Shown here in pieces: positions 24,713 to 32,093 of a DNA stretch of 64,000 nucleotides. Under the pieces are notes generated by a model. The model ran no database searches, was not told the DNA's origin, and was given only the letters and a program-made list of their open reading frames with translations. Origin of the DNA: Paenibacillus azoreducens (lineage in GTDB: Bacteria > Bacillota > Bacilli > Paenibacillales > Paenibacillaceae); contig NZ_AP025343.1 of assembly GCF_021654775.1 (NCBI RefSeq), positions 5,981,501 to 6,045,500 of the forward strand. Direction: 5' to 3'. Both the position numbers and the translations under genes were made by a program. Each line of letters opens with the position of its first letter. Positions within the stretch are counted from its first letter, which is position 1.

Positions 24713-24849
24713 CGCTTTCCAATAGGATGGTCTTCGTTCAACTGCAATAAGTCCCATAAGTTCCCATAAAGATCTTTGAATACTGCGACTATCCCATATG
24801 GTTGTTTTTTGGGCAGTCTAACAAATTCTATTCCTTTAGAATCAAACAT
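24713..24849 (-). pseudogene. C-terminal part of the VOC gene split by the IS110 element
   Basis: On the minus strand the frame reads MFDSKGIEFVRLPKKQPYG, then IVAVFKDLYGNLWDLLQ and a short tail to TAG. GIVAVFKDLYGNLWDLLQ is the closing strand and metal-ligand motif (D-x-x-G-N-x-W-D) of glyoxalase/bleomycin-resistance-like (VOC) proteins. The beginning of the same gene is at 26420-26701, on the other side of the insertion. Confidence 0.8.
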
Positions 24850-25090
24850 GGCCTGACGGTCACCACCATATATGAAAAATGGGACTTGCGTTCTTGCCCA
24901 CTTTTTGAGGTACTTAAGATAGATGGATCAGAGGTCGGTTATATTTTGGAGACACACTCCGTGTTAGAATCGGACCCATTGCAACCACGAGAATCGCCGA
25001 TTGTTACTACGAGTACGCGTATAAAGTGTCATCTTGTACAAGGTTGCATGATCTGTCTGTACAAATCTTGAAACCTCGAAAGGAGTTGTT
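24850..25090 (+). ncRNA. Candidate region for an IS110 bridge RNA
   Basis: Established knowledge: IS110-group elements encode a structured non-coding RNA in the left end between the element boundary and the transposase that chooses donor and target. Here the left end is long, without an ORF that reads like a protein, and contains small hairpins (for example TGTACAAGGTTGCATGATCTG...GTACA near 25034). No loop was matched to a target in this reading. Confidence 0.35.
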
Positions 25091-25094
25091 CCTC

Positions 25095-26325
25095 TTGGAT
25101 GCAATTTTGGAACGATGTGCCGGTCTAGATGTTCATCAGGATAACATCGTAGTCTGCTTGCTCTCCGGTCCGCTGGAGAAAAAGCCATCGAAAGAAATTC
25201 AAACATTCGGGACGACCACGAAAGAATTGCTGCAATTGCAAGAGTGGCTTCTGGCTCGGGAATGCACACATGTAGCTATGGAGAGCACAGGCGTGTACTG
25301 GAAACCCATATGGAACGTTTTGGAGGACACGTGTGAGTTGACCTTAGCCAACCCAACGCGTATCAAGAATGTTCCAGGCCGGAAGACCGACTACAACGAT
25401 GCGGAATGGATCGCTCGGTTGCATCGCAGCGGATTAATCGAGAAGAGTTTTGTACCTCATAAAGACATTCGCGATTTGCGTGACTTGACTCGTTATCGGC
25501 GCAAGCTCCTCCAGAATGTGACCCAAGAGAAGAACCGGGTTCACAAGATCTTGCAAGATGCGAATTTGAAACTCACCACCTTTATGAGCGACATTTTTGG
25601 GGTTTCCGGTCGAGCGTTGCTTGAATCCATTGTCAATGGCGAGGTGCTCGATGAGAAGCAAGTTCGAGACATGGTCAAGTCGACACTAAAGCGTAAGGTC
25701 CCCAAACTCATGGAGTCGTTGAATGGACGATTACGCATCCATCACCGTAATATGATCCGAAGACATCTGGAGCATATTGTGTATCTCGAGAAGGAGATTG
25801 TGGAACTGGAAGCGGAAATCGATTCTCTGCTTACGCCTCATCACTTGGAAATGGAATTGCTGGACACCATTCCTGGGATCAACCATGATGCAGCGGCGAG
25901 CATCGTGGCCGAATTGGGTACAGATATGTCTCAATTTCCATCCGATGGGCACGTTTCTTCATGGGCCGGGGTATGCCCAGCCAATCATGAAAGTAACGGT
26001 AAAAAAAAAGAAAAAAGAACCAACGAGGAAGTAGAGGGCTAAAATCGGTTCTCTGCCAATGTAGTTGGGCAGCGATACGTAAGAAAGACTCACGGATCGC
26101 TGCGGTGTACTACAGGCTGGTCAAACGTATGGGCAAACAAAAGGCCATTATGGCGGTTTCACATTTACTCTTACGCATGATCTACGTCGTCCTTCGCGAC
26201 AAAGTGCCTTACGAGGAACTGGGTGCAGACTATTTGGGTAAACGCGAGAAGACTATTGAGTACTGGATTCGTAAAATCAACCAGATGGGCTATAAAGTTG
26301 AGATTCATGAGCTGAATCTAACATA
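25095..26325 (+). pseudogene. IS110-family transposase with a frameshift in a poly-A tract
   Basis: A TTG at 25095 after AAAGGAG begins MDAILERCAGLDVHQDNIVV. The DEDD-type residues are visible: D in AGLDVHQD, E in AMESTGVYWKP, then the double D in GRKTDYNDAEW. The C-terminal transposase_20 part follows (LDTIPGINHDAAASIVAELG and SWAGVCPANHES). At about 26005 the sequence runs GGT A9 G A6, and frame 0 then ends at 26042. The remainder (KSVLCQCSWAAIRKKDSRI to EIHELNLT) is in the -1 frame. Either a one-base indel in the A-tract has broken the gene, or a -1 slip on the A9 run gives the full protein of about 410 residues. Confidence 0.75.
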
Positions 26326-26401
26326 GACCCATATTTTGGAAGTTCAATCAAACAGAAACCTTTTTTTGCTTTGGCGCGCTTTCACACTTTAATGCGCGAA
26401 G

Positions 26402-26701
26402 TTATTTTTCGTATAAAATCATATCGTTATAATCTCTCCAGAAATCATCAGTGTTCAAAAACAAAAAAACTCTCCCGCCGGATTGATTACCAATAAATGC
26501 TTCTTGCTCTGGTTTCGATGCTCTTGCCAGTAAAATGGTTGTGCCTACTGAACCCGGTGGAGCAACGACCACCCATCGTTTATCTTGTTCAGGCTGATAA
26601 GTATCCTCAATTAATGTAAAATGAAGCTTTTGTGTATAAAAATCTATTGCCTCATCATAATCCTTAACAACAAGAGCAATGTGGACTATTGATTGAATCA
26701 T
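26402..26701 (-). pseudogene. N-terminal part of the VOC gene split by the IS110 element
   Basis: The frame starts MIQSIVHIALVVKDYDEAIDF and continues to RVFLFLNTDDFWRDYNDM (26420-26422), after which the codons (ILYEK and stop) belong to inserted DNA. The start is the first beta-alpha-beta half of a VOC-fold protein. Together with 24713-24849 it would form a protein of about 135 residues of the glyoxalase/fosfomycin-bleomycin resistance type. Confidence 0.8.
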
Positions 26702-26747
26702 CTCTATTCTCCTCCGATTCTTTTATCTATGTTTTTTTAAGTATTTC

Positions 26748-26772
26748 CGATAACGTCTACGTCTCCGCGAGT
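26748..26772 (-). repeat. attC-like trace
   Basis: GATAACGTCTACGTCTCCGCGAG keeps the TAACGT box next to a CTACG box but nothing else. It lies between the NUDIX gene and the VOC gene, where a repeat would be expected. Confidence 0.25.
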
Positions 26773-26776
26773 AAAC

Positions 26777-27250
26777 TCACTTAACATGATCTTTAAATGT
26801 ACTTTCCCAAAAAGGCCCTTCTTCTTTATTAAAATATCTCACTATAATATCTCTTACTGGATATGGTTGTAAATTGTGTTGTTCCATATCATTTATCCGA
26901 ATCCAATAAAATTCCAAATGACTTTCTTTAGACTCCGGGTTCAAATCATGATTGATACTCGGTAACACAACTCTAAATAAGTGATTTATTTCTTGATGAT
27001 ATGTATCGGGAAGTTCAAAATCAGCTTCAACACATCCAAGATATTCATGTACAATACAATCTTGTCCAAGCTCTTCTTTGATTTCCCTAGATAAAGTTGT
27101 TCTCATTCCTTCCCTAAATTCCACATGGCCGCCTGGAAGAAAAGTATTGTCCATTCCTTTGCAGTGGGCAACTAATAGGTTTTCTTCGGAGATAATAATT
27201 CCCCTTGCAAGTACATGATATTTTTGACTTTGGTTTTCCATATACTTCAC
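26777..27250 (-). CDS. NUDIX hydrolase
   Basis: The Nudix box GGHVEFREGMRTTLSREIKEELG (G-x5-E-x7-R-E-x2-E-E-x-G) is complete. The preceding HVLARGIIISEENLLVAHC strand pair is as in ADP-ribose/NTP-type Nudix proteins. The start may be the GTG about 10 codons upstream of MENQSQ, with GAGGGTG before it; the published-type ORF start (27265) would be further upstream. The substrate is not predictable. It follows the array rule: one gene, then a repeat. Confidence 0.8.
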   Translation of the reverse strand: MKYMENQSQKYHVLARGIIISEENLLVAHCKGMDNTFLPGGHVEFREGMRTTLSREIKEELGQDCIVHEYLGCVEADFELPDTYHQEINHLFRVVLPSINHDLNPESKESHLEFYWIRINDMEQHNLQPYPVRDIIVRYFNKEEGPFWESTFKDHVK

Positions 27251-27299
27251 GATTATCACCCTCACACGATAGTTTTTTATATTTGCTTAACAAGCTTTC

Positions 27300-27420
27300 T
27301 TCTAACGTCCTCTCTGCCTTAAAGGAGCGAATGCGACTGTTTCATATTATCTTCCTCCCCCTTATCCGATTTCTCATAACATTTCATCTCGGCATCTACG
27401 GCGCGACAACAGACCTATGT
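27300..27420 (-). repeat. attC-like repeat, degenerate copy
   Basis: TCTAACGTCCTCTCTGCCTTAAAGGAGCGAATGCGACTG resembles arm and inner stem of the better copies, and CGGCATCTACGGCGCGACAAC at the right keeps the ATCTACG box. It lies between the NUDIX gene and the convergently placed ygbA gene. Confidence 0.4.
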
Positions 27421-27532
27421 CAAAATGCCTTAAAAATGTAAAAAGAAGACTACTTTCCTTAAATGATGAGATGATATTGTTAATGTATAATACACTTTTA
27501 ATTTTTATCACATTGAAAAGGGGTCTTCATAC

Positions 27533-27871
27533 ATGACAACAGCAAAACGGCAGTTAAATGATGGTCCTAAAATTCGAAAAGAAAAAGATATTGTTTCGAA
27601 AATGATTCGTCTATATTGTAAGAAAAAACATCATCATAAAGAGTTATGCGAGGAATGTCAGGACTTAAATCATTATGCTATGAAAAGACTATCCCTCTGC
27701 CAATTTGGTGAGGAAAAGACGGCTTGTGCAAAATGCCCTATCCATTGTTACAAACCGGATTACCGTCAAAGGATTAAGGAAGTTATGCGTTTTTCAGGTC
27801 CGTGGATGCTGCTATATCATCCAATTGAGTCCATTAAACATATCCCAATTCCAAGTAAGTTAAGAAAATAA
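27533..27871 (+). CDS. ygbA: YgbA family (nitrous oxide-stimulated promoter family) protein
   Basis: The 112-residue protein has basic character and eight Cys residues in the family pattern: YCKKKHHHKELCEECQDL, LSLCQFGEEKTACAKCPIHCYKPDYR. In enterobacteria ygbA is induced under nitrosative stress by NsrR control and the protein is of unknown activity. Here it is on the plus strand with AAAGG before the ATG. The promoter ATAATACAC is AT-rich; no NsrR-type operator was recognised. It is an ordinary-looking gene in the array and may be a reverse-oriented cassette. Confidence 0.8.
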   Translation: MTTAKRQLNDGPKIRKEKDIVSKMIRLYCKKKHHHKELCEECQDLNHYAMKRLSLCQFGEEKTACAKCPIHCYKPDYRQRIKEVMRFSGPWMLLYHPIESIKHIPIPSKLRK

Positions 27872-28246
27872 ACCTTTAGAATACCCTTTCCTACATAAGG
27901 TTCATCCTTAGATCTAGGCTCCCAGTCCCCTCAATTTCCTGATCATTCAAAAAGGCTGAAACCCATTCCAACATAACAATGGAATTGGTTAGAAGGGCTA
28001 TTTCTCAATCTTAAAAGTAAACTTCCATTTAGCATTATTTCCCGAAACCTGCAGTGGTTTTCTACTACTGTTGACACCCATTCTGTTTTATTTATACTCT
28101 GCGCTAACTAGACTGATGTTGAAAACTTAACACTCTATTCATATAAAAAATTTCATACCATATATAATTGAATTAGTACATAATTGTAAAAAACTACTAA
28201 ACAACGGTTACTCAAATTAGCAAAAAGTTATGGGGGAGAAGCTATC
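27872..28246. other. AT-rich spacer with a possible short gene remnant
   Basis: No supported gene. On the minus strand an open stretch near 27997-28083 encodes about 27 residues ending with WKFTFKIEK, with no ribosome-binding site, perhaps the tail of a lost gene. CCATTCCA...TGGAATTGG (27963-27985) forms a hairpin that may end ygbA. The right half is the promoter region of the GNAT gene. Confidence 0.3.
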
Positions 28247-28765
28247 ATGAAAACACTTGAAACTGAACGCTTCATTCTTCGGGGATGGAAGGAAAGCGAT
28301 GCTGACGAATATTTTGAATTATATCAAAATCCTGATGTAGAGAGTGCTGGAGCGAAAATTTGTGAAAATATAAATGAAAGTCTTGAATCTATCCGTTTAT
28401 TAATCAAATGTCAGGAGTCATGGGCTATCGTCCTAAAAGAAAATGGCATAGTAGTTGGTTCAATTTTTCTTAGCGATATAAACAGGCATGTCCGCTATAA
28501 AGAATTAGAATATGTCATATCAGAGGGTCATCAAAATAAAGGATATGCTACAGAGGCAGTTAAGCGTATGTTAGAATATGCTTTTACTGAACTTGACTTA
28601 TTGGTTGTGGCAGCTTGCCATTATCCGTCCAATTTAAAATCCAAACGTGTTATTGAAAAATGTGGTTTTACGTATGAAGGAACACTACGCAAGTACAGCA
28701 GAAATTTAACCGACAGCGTACGGTACTCTATGACAAAGGAAGAATGGGATAACCTAAAATATTAA
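28247..28765 (+). CDS. GNAT acetyltransferase, RimJ/RimL type
   Basis: The 172-residue protein starts LETERFILRGWKESDADEYFELYQ, the usual opening of RimJ/L-type GNATs, and has GSIFLSDI, the CoA loop YVISEGHQNKGYATEAVKRML, and NLKSKRVIEKCGFTYEG. GGGGGAG stands before the ATG. It is on the plus strand, opposite to the bulk of the array. Confidence 0.85.
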   Translation: MKTLETERFILRGWKESDADEYFELYQNPDVESAGAKICENINESLESIRLLIKCQESWAIVLKENGIVVGSIFLSDINRHVRYKELEYVISEGHQNKGYATEAVKRMLEYAFTELDLLVVAACHYPSNLKSKRVIEKCGFTYEGTLRKYSRNLTDSVRYSMTKEEWDNLKY

Positions 28766-28774
28766 TCAATTTCA

Positions 28775-28977
28775 GATAACGCCTTTTGAAATCATAAATT
28801 TCACAGAGTGCCCACTAGGGTACAGAGCATAGCGTGAACATGATGTTATTATAGGCAAGCGACTGGGTCCGATGGACTTAGCCTCGCAGGGTTGTCTGCC
28901 TGATTCAACTTCCTCGAAAAGCTTCGGGCAGACCAAGAAGCGAACGCGACGCGGTTTAGATACGTTGTTAGACAAAG
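28775..28977 (-). repeat. attC-like repeat with a well-conserved right half
   Basis: The right half has GGACTTAGCCTCGCAGGG, TTGTCTGCC...GGGCAGACCAAG and GCGGTTTAGATACGTTGTTAGAC. The end GTTAGAC fits the integron core GTTRRRY exactly. The left arm is displaced or lost (only AGATAACGCC near 28775 is left), as if another repeat or deletion interrupted it. Confidence 0.55.
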
Positions 28978-29030
28978 TATACCGCTTCTTTGTTCAGAGG
29001 GCGCCACGGATAGCGCTCCCCCTTAAGTAC

Positions 29031-29711
29031 CTAACTCATACTAAATATTTTATTCATAGCCTCGAGATCACTTTTGCCAATGCCCTCTTTACTTAAAACT
29101 TTTACTGAATTTGAGCATCTCCAAACCAAGTAATTATCGTTTCTATCGAAACTAATTAAATCGTCTGGAAAGTCCTCAATTTTCTTTAATCCGAAATACT
29201 TACATAACTCCTTATATTTATAATCGTCAATAATATCATAAGTATCTCTAGTCCTTATATCTAATTCATATTCAAAAACCGTATCCCATTTTTCTTTATT
29301 TAACACTTTCAATATAGCTGCTTCTTCAATATGTGTCTCAAAGTTATTACATTGGATCTCATATCCAAGATAGAATCTACCCTGCTCGTCAATCGAAAAT
29401 GTCTCCTGGTATAATGTATCTGCACAAACATAATGACGAACAATAATATCATCTTCAGGTTCAATGATAATAAGACCCTTCTCATTAACAAAGTCTCCTC
29501 GACAAGGTTCCTTTTGGAGAATACCAAACGCAATCGGCTCCAAATACGCATACTCTACATACCCCCCAAATCTTTTCTGAAAATCAATAAGTGTGAATGT
29601 AGGTTGAATTTTTAGGGCCTCAAAAGCTTTTAATATTTCTTTTTCGTCTTTCACAGAATCTTTCCATTTACATTTAGCAAGATATTCTAAAGCCCTCTTA
29701 GATAATGTCAC
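29031..29711 (-). CDS. Unknown protein, perhaps SUKH/SMI1-like
   Basis: The 226-residue protein begins with a GTG (AAGGATG upstream). Residues 38-75 read PTFTLIDFQKRFGGYVE, which recalls the F-G-G loop of SUKH (SMI1/KNR4) immunity-type proteins. The rest (KWDTVFEYELDIRTRDTYD) is not diagnostic. It has no signal peptide. The function is not assigned. Confidence 0.5.
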   Translation of the reverse strand: MTLSKRALEYLAKCKWKDSVKDEKEILKAFEALKIQPTFTLIDFQKRFGGYVEYAYLEPIAFGILQKEPCRGDFVNEKGLIIIEPEDDIIVRHYVCADTLYQETFSIDEQGRFYLGYEIQCNNFETHIEEAAILKVLNKEKWDTVFEYELDIRTRDTYDIIDDYKYKELCKYFGLKKIEDFPDDLISFDRNDNYLVWRCSNSVKVLSKEGIGKSDLEAMNKIFSMS

Positions 29712-29780
29712 TTCTCGTCATCCTTAATCATTTTATTTAAAATATCCACGCACGGATGCGCGGGGTCTTCGATGTACTTT

Positions 29781-29944
29781 GGCTAACGTTTTTGTATATA
29801 CGAACTTGATAGGCTTAAGGCAGCAACAGCGATCAGATTCAACGGACTTGGCTTCGCAGAGGTATTCGCTAAACAACCTTTCCGCTTACCTCATCATGGA
29901 ACCAAATTCCGAACGGACCGCAGCGTAGATACATTGTTATCTGA
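29781..29944 (-). repeat. attC-like repeat, well-conserved copy
   Basis: The left arm GCTAACGTTTTTGTATATACGAAC and right arm CGCAGCGTAGATACATTGTTAT are inverted repeats with unpaired spacers of unequal length. Inside, GATAGGCTTAAG pairs with ACTTGGCTTCG. The copy lies between the gene at 29031-29711 and the toxin-antitoxin-like locus. Confidence 0.7.
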
Positions 29945-30014
29945 TGGGATGCCCTCTTCGAAATACTTTAAAAATAATGGTTAGTCGCTTAAAACAATGG
30001 TTTCATTTAATTCT

Positions 30015-30043
30015 TTGATACATTTTTTCAATTATGGTATTAT
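30015..30043 (+). promoter_or_regulatory. Sigma-A promoter of the antisense RNA
   Basis: TTGATA (30015-30020), a 17-base spacer, and TATTAT (30038-30043) form a near-consensus promoter on the plus strand. Transcription would begin near 30050 and run toward the 3' end of the small toxin-like gene. Confidence 0.7.
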
Positions 30044-30049
30044 ATATTT

Positions 30050-30172
30050 AATAAAGACCAAGTGCGCTAACACTTGGTCCATACAATTGGCTTGGATGGT
30101 TTATTCCCTTCTAAGTCTTATAGGAACAAGAACCCACCTCTGGCCTTAACCTTTGGGTGGGTTTTTACTTTC
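30050..30172 (+). ncRNA. Candidate antisense RNA (type I antitoxin)
   Basis: About 120 nt. It starts with the hairpin GACCAAGTGCGCTAACACTTGGTC and ends in the terminator AACCCACCTCTGG...CCTTTGGGTGGGTTTTTA (30131-30166). It overlaps the 3' part of the small toxin gene (stop at 30165) from the opposite strand, which is the arrangement of RatA/TxpA-type antitoxins. It has no reading frame. Expression is inferred from promoter and terminator only. Confidence 0.55.
30131..30166 (+). terminator. Rho-independent terminator of the antisense RNA
   Basis: AACCCACCTCTGGCC... pairs with ...TTTGGGTGGGTT, followed by TTTTAC. The 3' stem arm can also pair, on the other strand, with the 5' leader of the toxin message (CTTGGGTGGGC). 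Confidence 0.8.
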
Positions 30173-30260
30173 TCTTGTTGTTTTTATTGATGTAAGTAAG
30201 AAGAGCAAGAATAAATGATCCAAATAGGAACATTATCGTTAATGCATCCTTCACTTCCAT
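30165..30260 (-). CDS. Holin-like type I toxin, 31 residues
   Basis: AAAGGAGG stands seven bases before the ATG at 30260. The product MEVKDALTIMFLFGSFILAL plus LTYINKNNKRK is one hydrophobic helix with a basic tail, the layout of putative holin-like toxins of Firmicutes (short N-terminal E-x-x-x-x-L, membrane helix, N/K-rich end). A promoter (TTGTAC, 17 bases, TAAAAT) lies at 30317-30345 and the leader CTTGGGTGGGC can pair with the CCCACCCAA beyond the stop codon, closing the message 5' to 3'. A decayed sister copy is at 33405-33484. Confidence 0.65.
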   Translation of the reverse strand: MEVKDALTIMFLFGSFILALLTYINKNNKRK

Positions 30261-30316
30261 GGCTTCACCTCCTTTCGAAGGGAAACCATGCCCACCCAAG
30301 ATTCAATTGTAGTTAT

Positions 30317-30345
30317 ATTTTACCTTTATTTATATCGGCGTACAA
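30317..30345 (-). promoter_or_regulatory. Sigma-A promoter of the toxin gene
   Basis: On the minus strand TTGTAC (30345-30340), a 17-base spacer and TAAAAT (30322-30317) precede the toxin by about 50 bases. Confidence 0.65.
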
Positions 30346-30412
30346 GCGTTCTTATATGTTGTTTTGACCTTATGTTTTTTAAAGGTGGTCTTAATTTGAT
30401 TCGCAGCCCTTT

Positions 30413-30576
30413 CACATAACGTTTTGGTATCTACGACCCGAGAGGCTTAAGGGAGCGCAAGTGACCGAGTCCGACGGACTTAGCCTCGAAAGGTTGTCTG
30501 CTGAAATCACTCCCCAGAATCGCCTCTTGTAGACCAAGGGCCGAACGGCCCGCAACGTAGATACTATGTTATGAGA
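30413..30576 (-). repeat. attC-like repeat, best-conserved copy
   Basis: The left arm CATAACGTTTTGGTATCTACGA is mirrored by the right arm CGCAACGTAGATACTATGTTATG: TAAC and ATCTACG boxes pair with CGTAGAT and GTTA, with unequal unpaired spacers between boxes. Two inner stems are present: GAGGCTTAAG with CTTAGCCTC, and TTGTCTGC with GTAGACCAA. The element therefore folds as a branched hairpin. It separates the 2-deoxyribosyltransferase-like gene from the toxin locus. Confidence 0.75.
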
Positions 30577-30607
30577 TGTCAGCGGCTTCTTTGAATTACT
30601 ATCAATA

Positions 30608-30949
30608 TTATTCCAGATTTAATTCGTTTGTCTTCTCGTGTTTTACTAATTCGCTTTTTGAATAGAACTTAACCATCTTCCCATTTTCAATTGCATAATC
30701 AATTTCTTTTCTTGTACTACTACCAATGTATCCGCCAGCATCGATAACAAATATTTCATCTGACATATCAATTTTACGGAAATGGATTTCTCCAAACAAT
30801 TCTGCCTGTTCCTTGGTAATCTCAATTCCTTCGCTTTGCTCAAAAAAAGCTAGACTAATAACAATATTTCCTTTAAGGGTTAAGTATCTATTCGCTTGTT
30901 CAAATTCTTTCTTGAATTTTGTTGATCCACATAGTGTTATTACCTTCAT
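30608..30949 (-). CDS. Nucleoside 2-deoxyribosyltransferase-like protein
   Basis: This 113-residue protein begins VITLCGSTKFKKEFEQANRYL, the CGS nucleotide-binding start of the 2-deoxyribosyltransferase superfamily, and has MSDEIFVIDAGGYIGSSTRKEIDYA, where D and E are the usual catalytic region. The length is that of the short DUF4406/Nuc_deoxyrib_tr-like group. The reaction is not certain. GAGGTG before the ATG. Adjacent to repeats on both sides. Confidence 0.7.
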   Translation of the reverse strand: MKVITLCGSTKFKKEFEQANRYLTLKGNIVISLAFFEQSEGIEITKEQAELFGEIHFRKIDMSDEIFVIDAGGYIGSSTRKEIDYAIENGKMVKFYSKSELVKHEKTNELNLE

Positions 30950-30989
30950 TTATATTCACCTCTGTTACTTCTTCTTGTCCGCCGATACC

Positions 30990-31153
30990 TCATAACGTTC
31001 TTGTATCTACGAATTCGAAAGGCTTAAAGGAGCATAGCGACTGGGTGGCTTTGCCACTTAGCCTTGCAGGGTTATCTGCCTGAGTCTACTTCTTCGAAAA
31101 TCCTCGGGCAGCCCAGGAACGAGCGCGACGCGGCGTAGATAGATGTTATAAGA
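30990..31153 (-). repeat. attC-like repeat overlapping a stop codon
   Basis: CATAACGTTCTTGTATCTACGAA at the left and GCGGCGTAGATAGATGTTATAAG at the right are the inverted outer arms. Inside, GAAAGGCTTAAAG/CTTAGCCTT and TTATCTGCC/GGGCAGCCC form two stems. Read in the direction of the genes, the right end gives CTTATAAC, and the TAA in it (31146-31148) is the stop codon of the nucleotidyltransferase-like gene. Stop codons placed in the first attC box are typical of integron cassettes. Confidence 0.75.
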
Positions 31154-31934
31154 AGTTGCGGCTTTCTCTGAGTTGCTCATCAAGATCATTTGAAGCTTCA
31201 ATTATTACTGAATCCAATTTGTTTAGCCACTCTGAATATTCCGGCATCCTTACTTTCGATGTGTCTTTCCTTAGTTCTTTAGATTTCAGCAAATGTTCTT
31301 TCCAACTGTTCTTTAAATGTTTTAATCCCCAATCAGCAGCTTGACTTTTTGAAAGTATTTCGCCAGAACTCAACCAACACATAAATTTTGAAGTTAACAG
31401 TAACCAATCAATTGAATGTATGCTGCCACCTTTGCCATGTTCCCTCATGCAACTAACAAAATCGATAAGAAATTGATTAATCTCTTCTTTCGAGATCAAT
31501 GGCAGCATGTGATATTGTGATTCTCCAAATAACAAAAGTCCATGATTTTTTATGGTATACATTGTAAATTTATCAAGCTGATTCTCTTCCCACACTTTTT
31601 CGCCTTTCGATCCCCACCATAATGCTCGACCTGTTTCTCCTTGAATTAAACGAAGCGGTAAGAATGCACCTTCTAGCATGTAGTTATAAAGATCTGGGTA
31701 CTCCGTTCTGTAAAAAATTCTTTGTTTGATTAATTTCTCAACCTCACAACTAGCAAGGTCATTTCTAAGTATTACTAAGAAATCTAAATCCCCATACCCC
31801 GGGCAGAGATCGTTATATAATGCTGAGCCATAAATATATACGCTTATTAATTGGCCATTAAGTATGAGCTGCATGTCTTTTAAAAATAGTGATAGGGTTT
31901 GATTAAGCTTTTCATCTTGGAAATCTTTGATCAA
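31146..31934 (-). CDS. Aminoglycoside nucleotidyltransferase-like protein (AadA/ANT(9) type)
   Basis: The 262-residue protein has SVYIYGSALYNDLCPGYGDLDFLV, the G-S-x10-D-x-D nucleotidyltransferase motif, followed by a helical C-terminal domain (DUF4111-like) with ADWGLKHL. The length is that of AadA-type adenylyltransferases. It could act on streptomycin/spectinomycin, yet substrate specificity cannot be assigned from sequence reading. It starts with TTG after GGGAG. The stop lies inside the attC-like repeat. AadA genes are classical integron cassettes. Confidence 0.75.
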   Translation of the reverse strand: MIKDFQDEKLNQTLSLFLKDMQLILNGQLISVYIYGSALYNDLCPGYGDLDFLVILRNDLASCEVEKLIKQRIFYRTEYPDLYNYMLEGAFLPLRLIQGETGRALWWGSKGEKVWEENQLDKFTMYTIKNHGLLLFGESQYHMLPLISKEEINQFLIDFVSCMREHGKGGSIHSIDWLLLTSKFMCWLSSGEILSKSQAADWGLKHLKNSWKEHLLKSKELRKDTSKVRMPEYSEWLNKLDSVIIEASNDLDEQLRESRNFL

Positions 31935-31971
31935 ATTCTTTTTCTCCCTTATGGTTAAATTTGCCCCAATT

Positions 31972-32012
31972 TCTTATAACGTTCCGCATTCCTGACGTTC
32001 AAGCGGCCACAT
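31972..32012 (-). repeat. Short attC-like element at the array edge
   Basis: TTATAACGTTCCGCATTCCTGACGTTCA combines the TAACGTT arm with its own palindrome (AACGT...ACGTT). It is the last recognisable copy; beyond it gene order becomes ordinary. Confidence 0.4.
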
Positions 32013-32093
32013 CCATTATCATAATATGATTTAAATATATTCTAGCACTCATTCATATTCTGTTAGTCAACTATGTTGCCGTTTTTTTCGTGA

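Larger units (their letters stand above)
24850..26419 (+). mobile_element. IS110-family insertion in the VOC gene
   Basis: Boundaries are inferred from the two halves of the disrupted gene: the last shared codon on the right is ATG (26420-26422) and on the left ATG (24847-24849), leaving about 1.57 kb of inserted DNA. No terminal inverted repeats are visible, as normal for IS110. The left non-coding part is about 245 bp, long enough for a bridge RNA as shown for members of this family; the right one is about 90 bp. The element carries one transposase gene, frameshifted. Confidence 0.7.

Noticed and set aside
24850..26419. IS1111-attC-type element inserted in an attC-like repeat
   Set aside because: The element interrupts a VOC gene, not a repeat, and its long non-coding end is on the left (IS110-type), not the right.
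12750..32012. An integron integrase gene within the array
   Set aside because: Searched by eye for a tyrosine recombinase (R...H-x-x-R...Y) in all listed frames; none is present. The array may be integrase-free or the gene may be outside the window.
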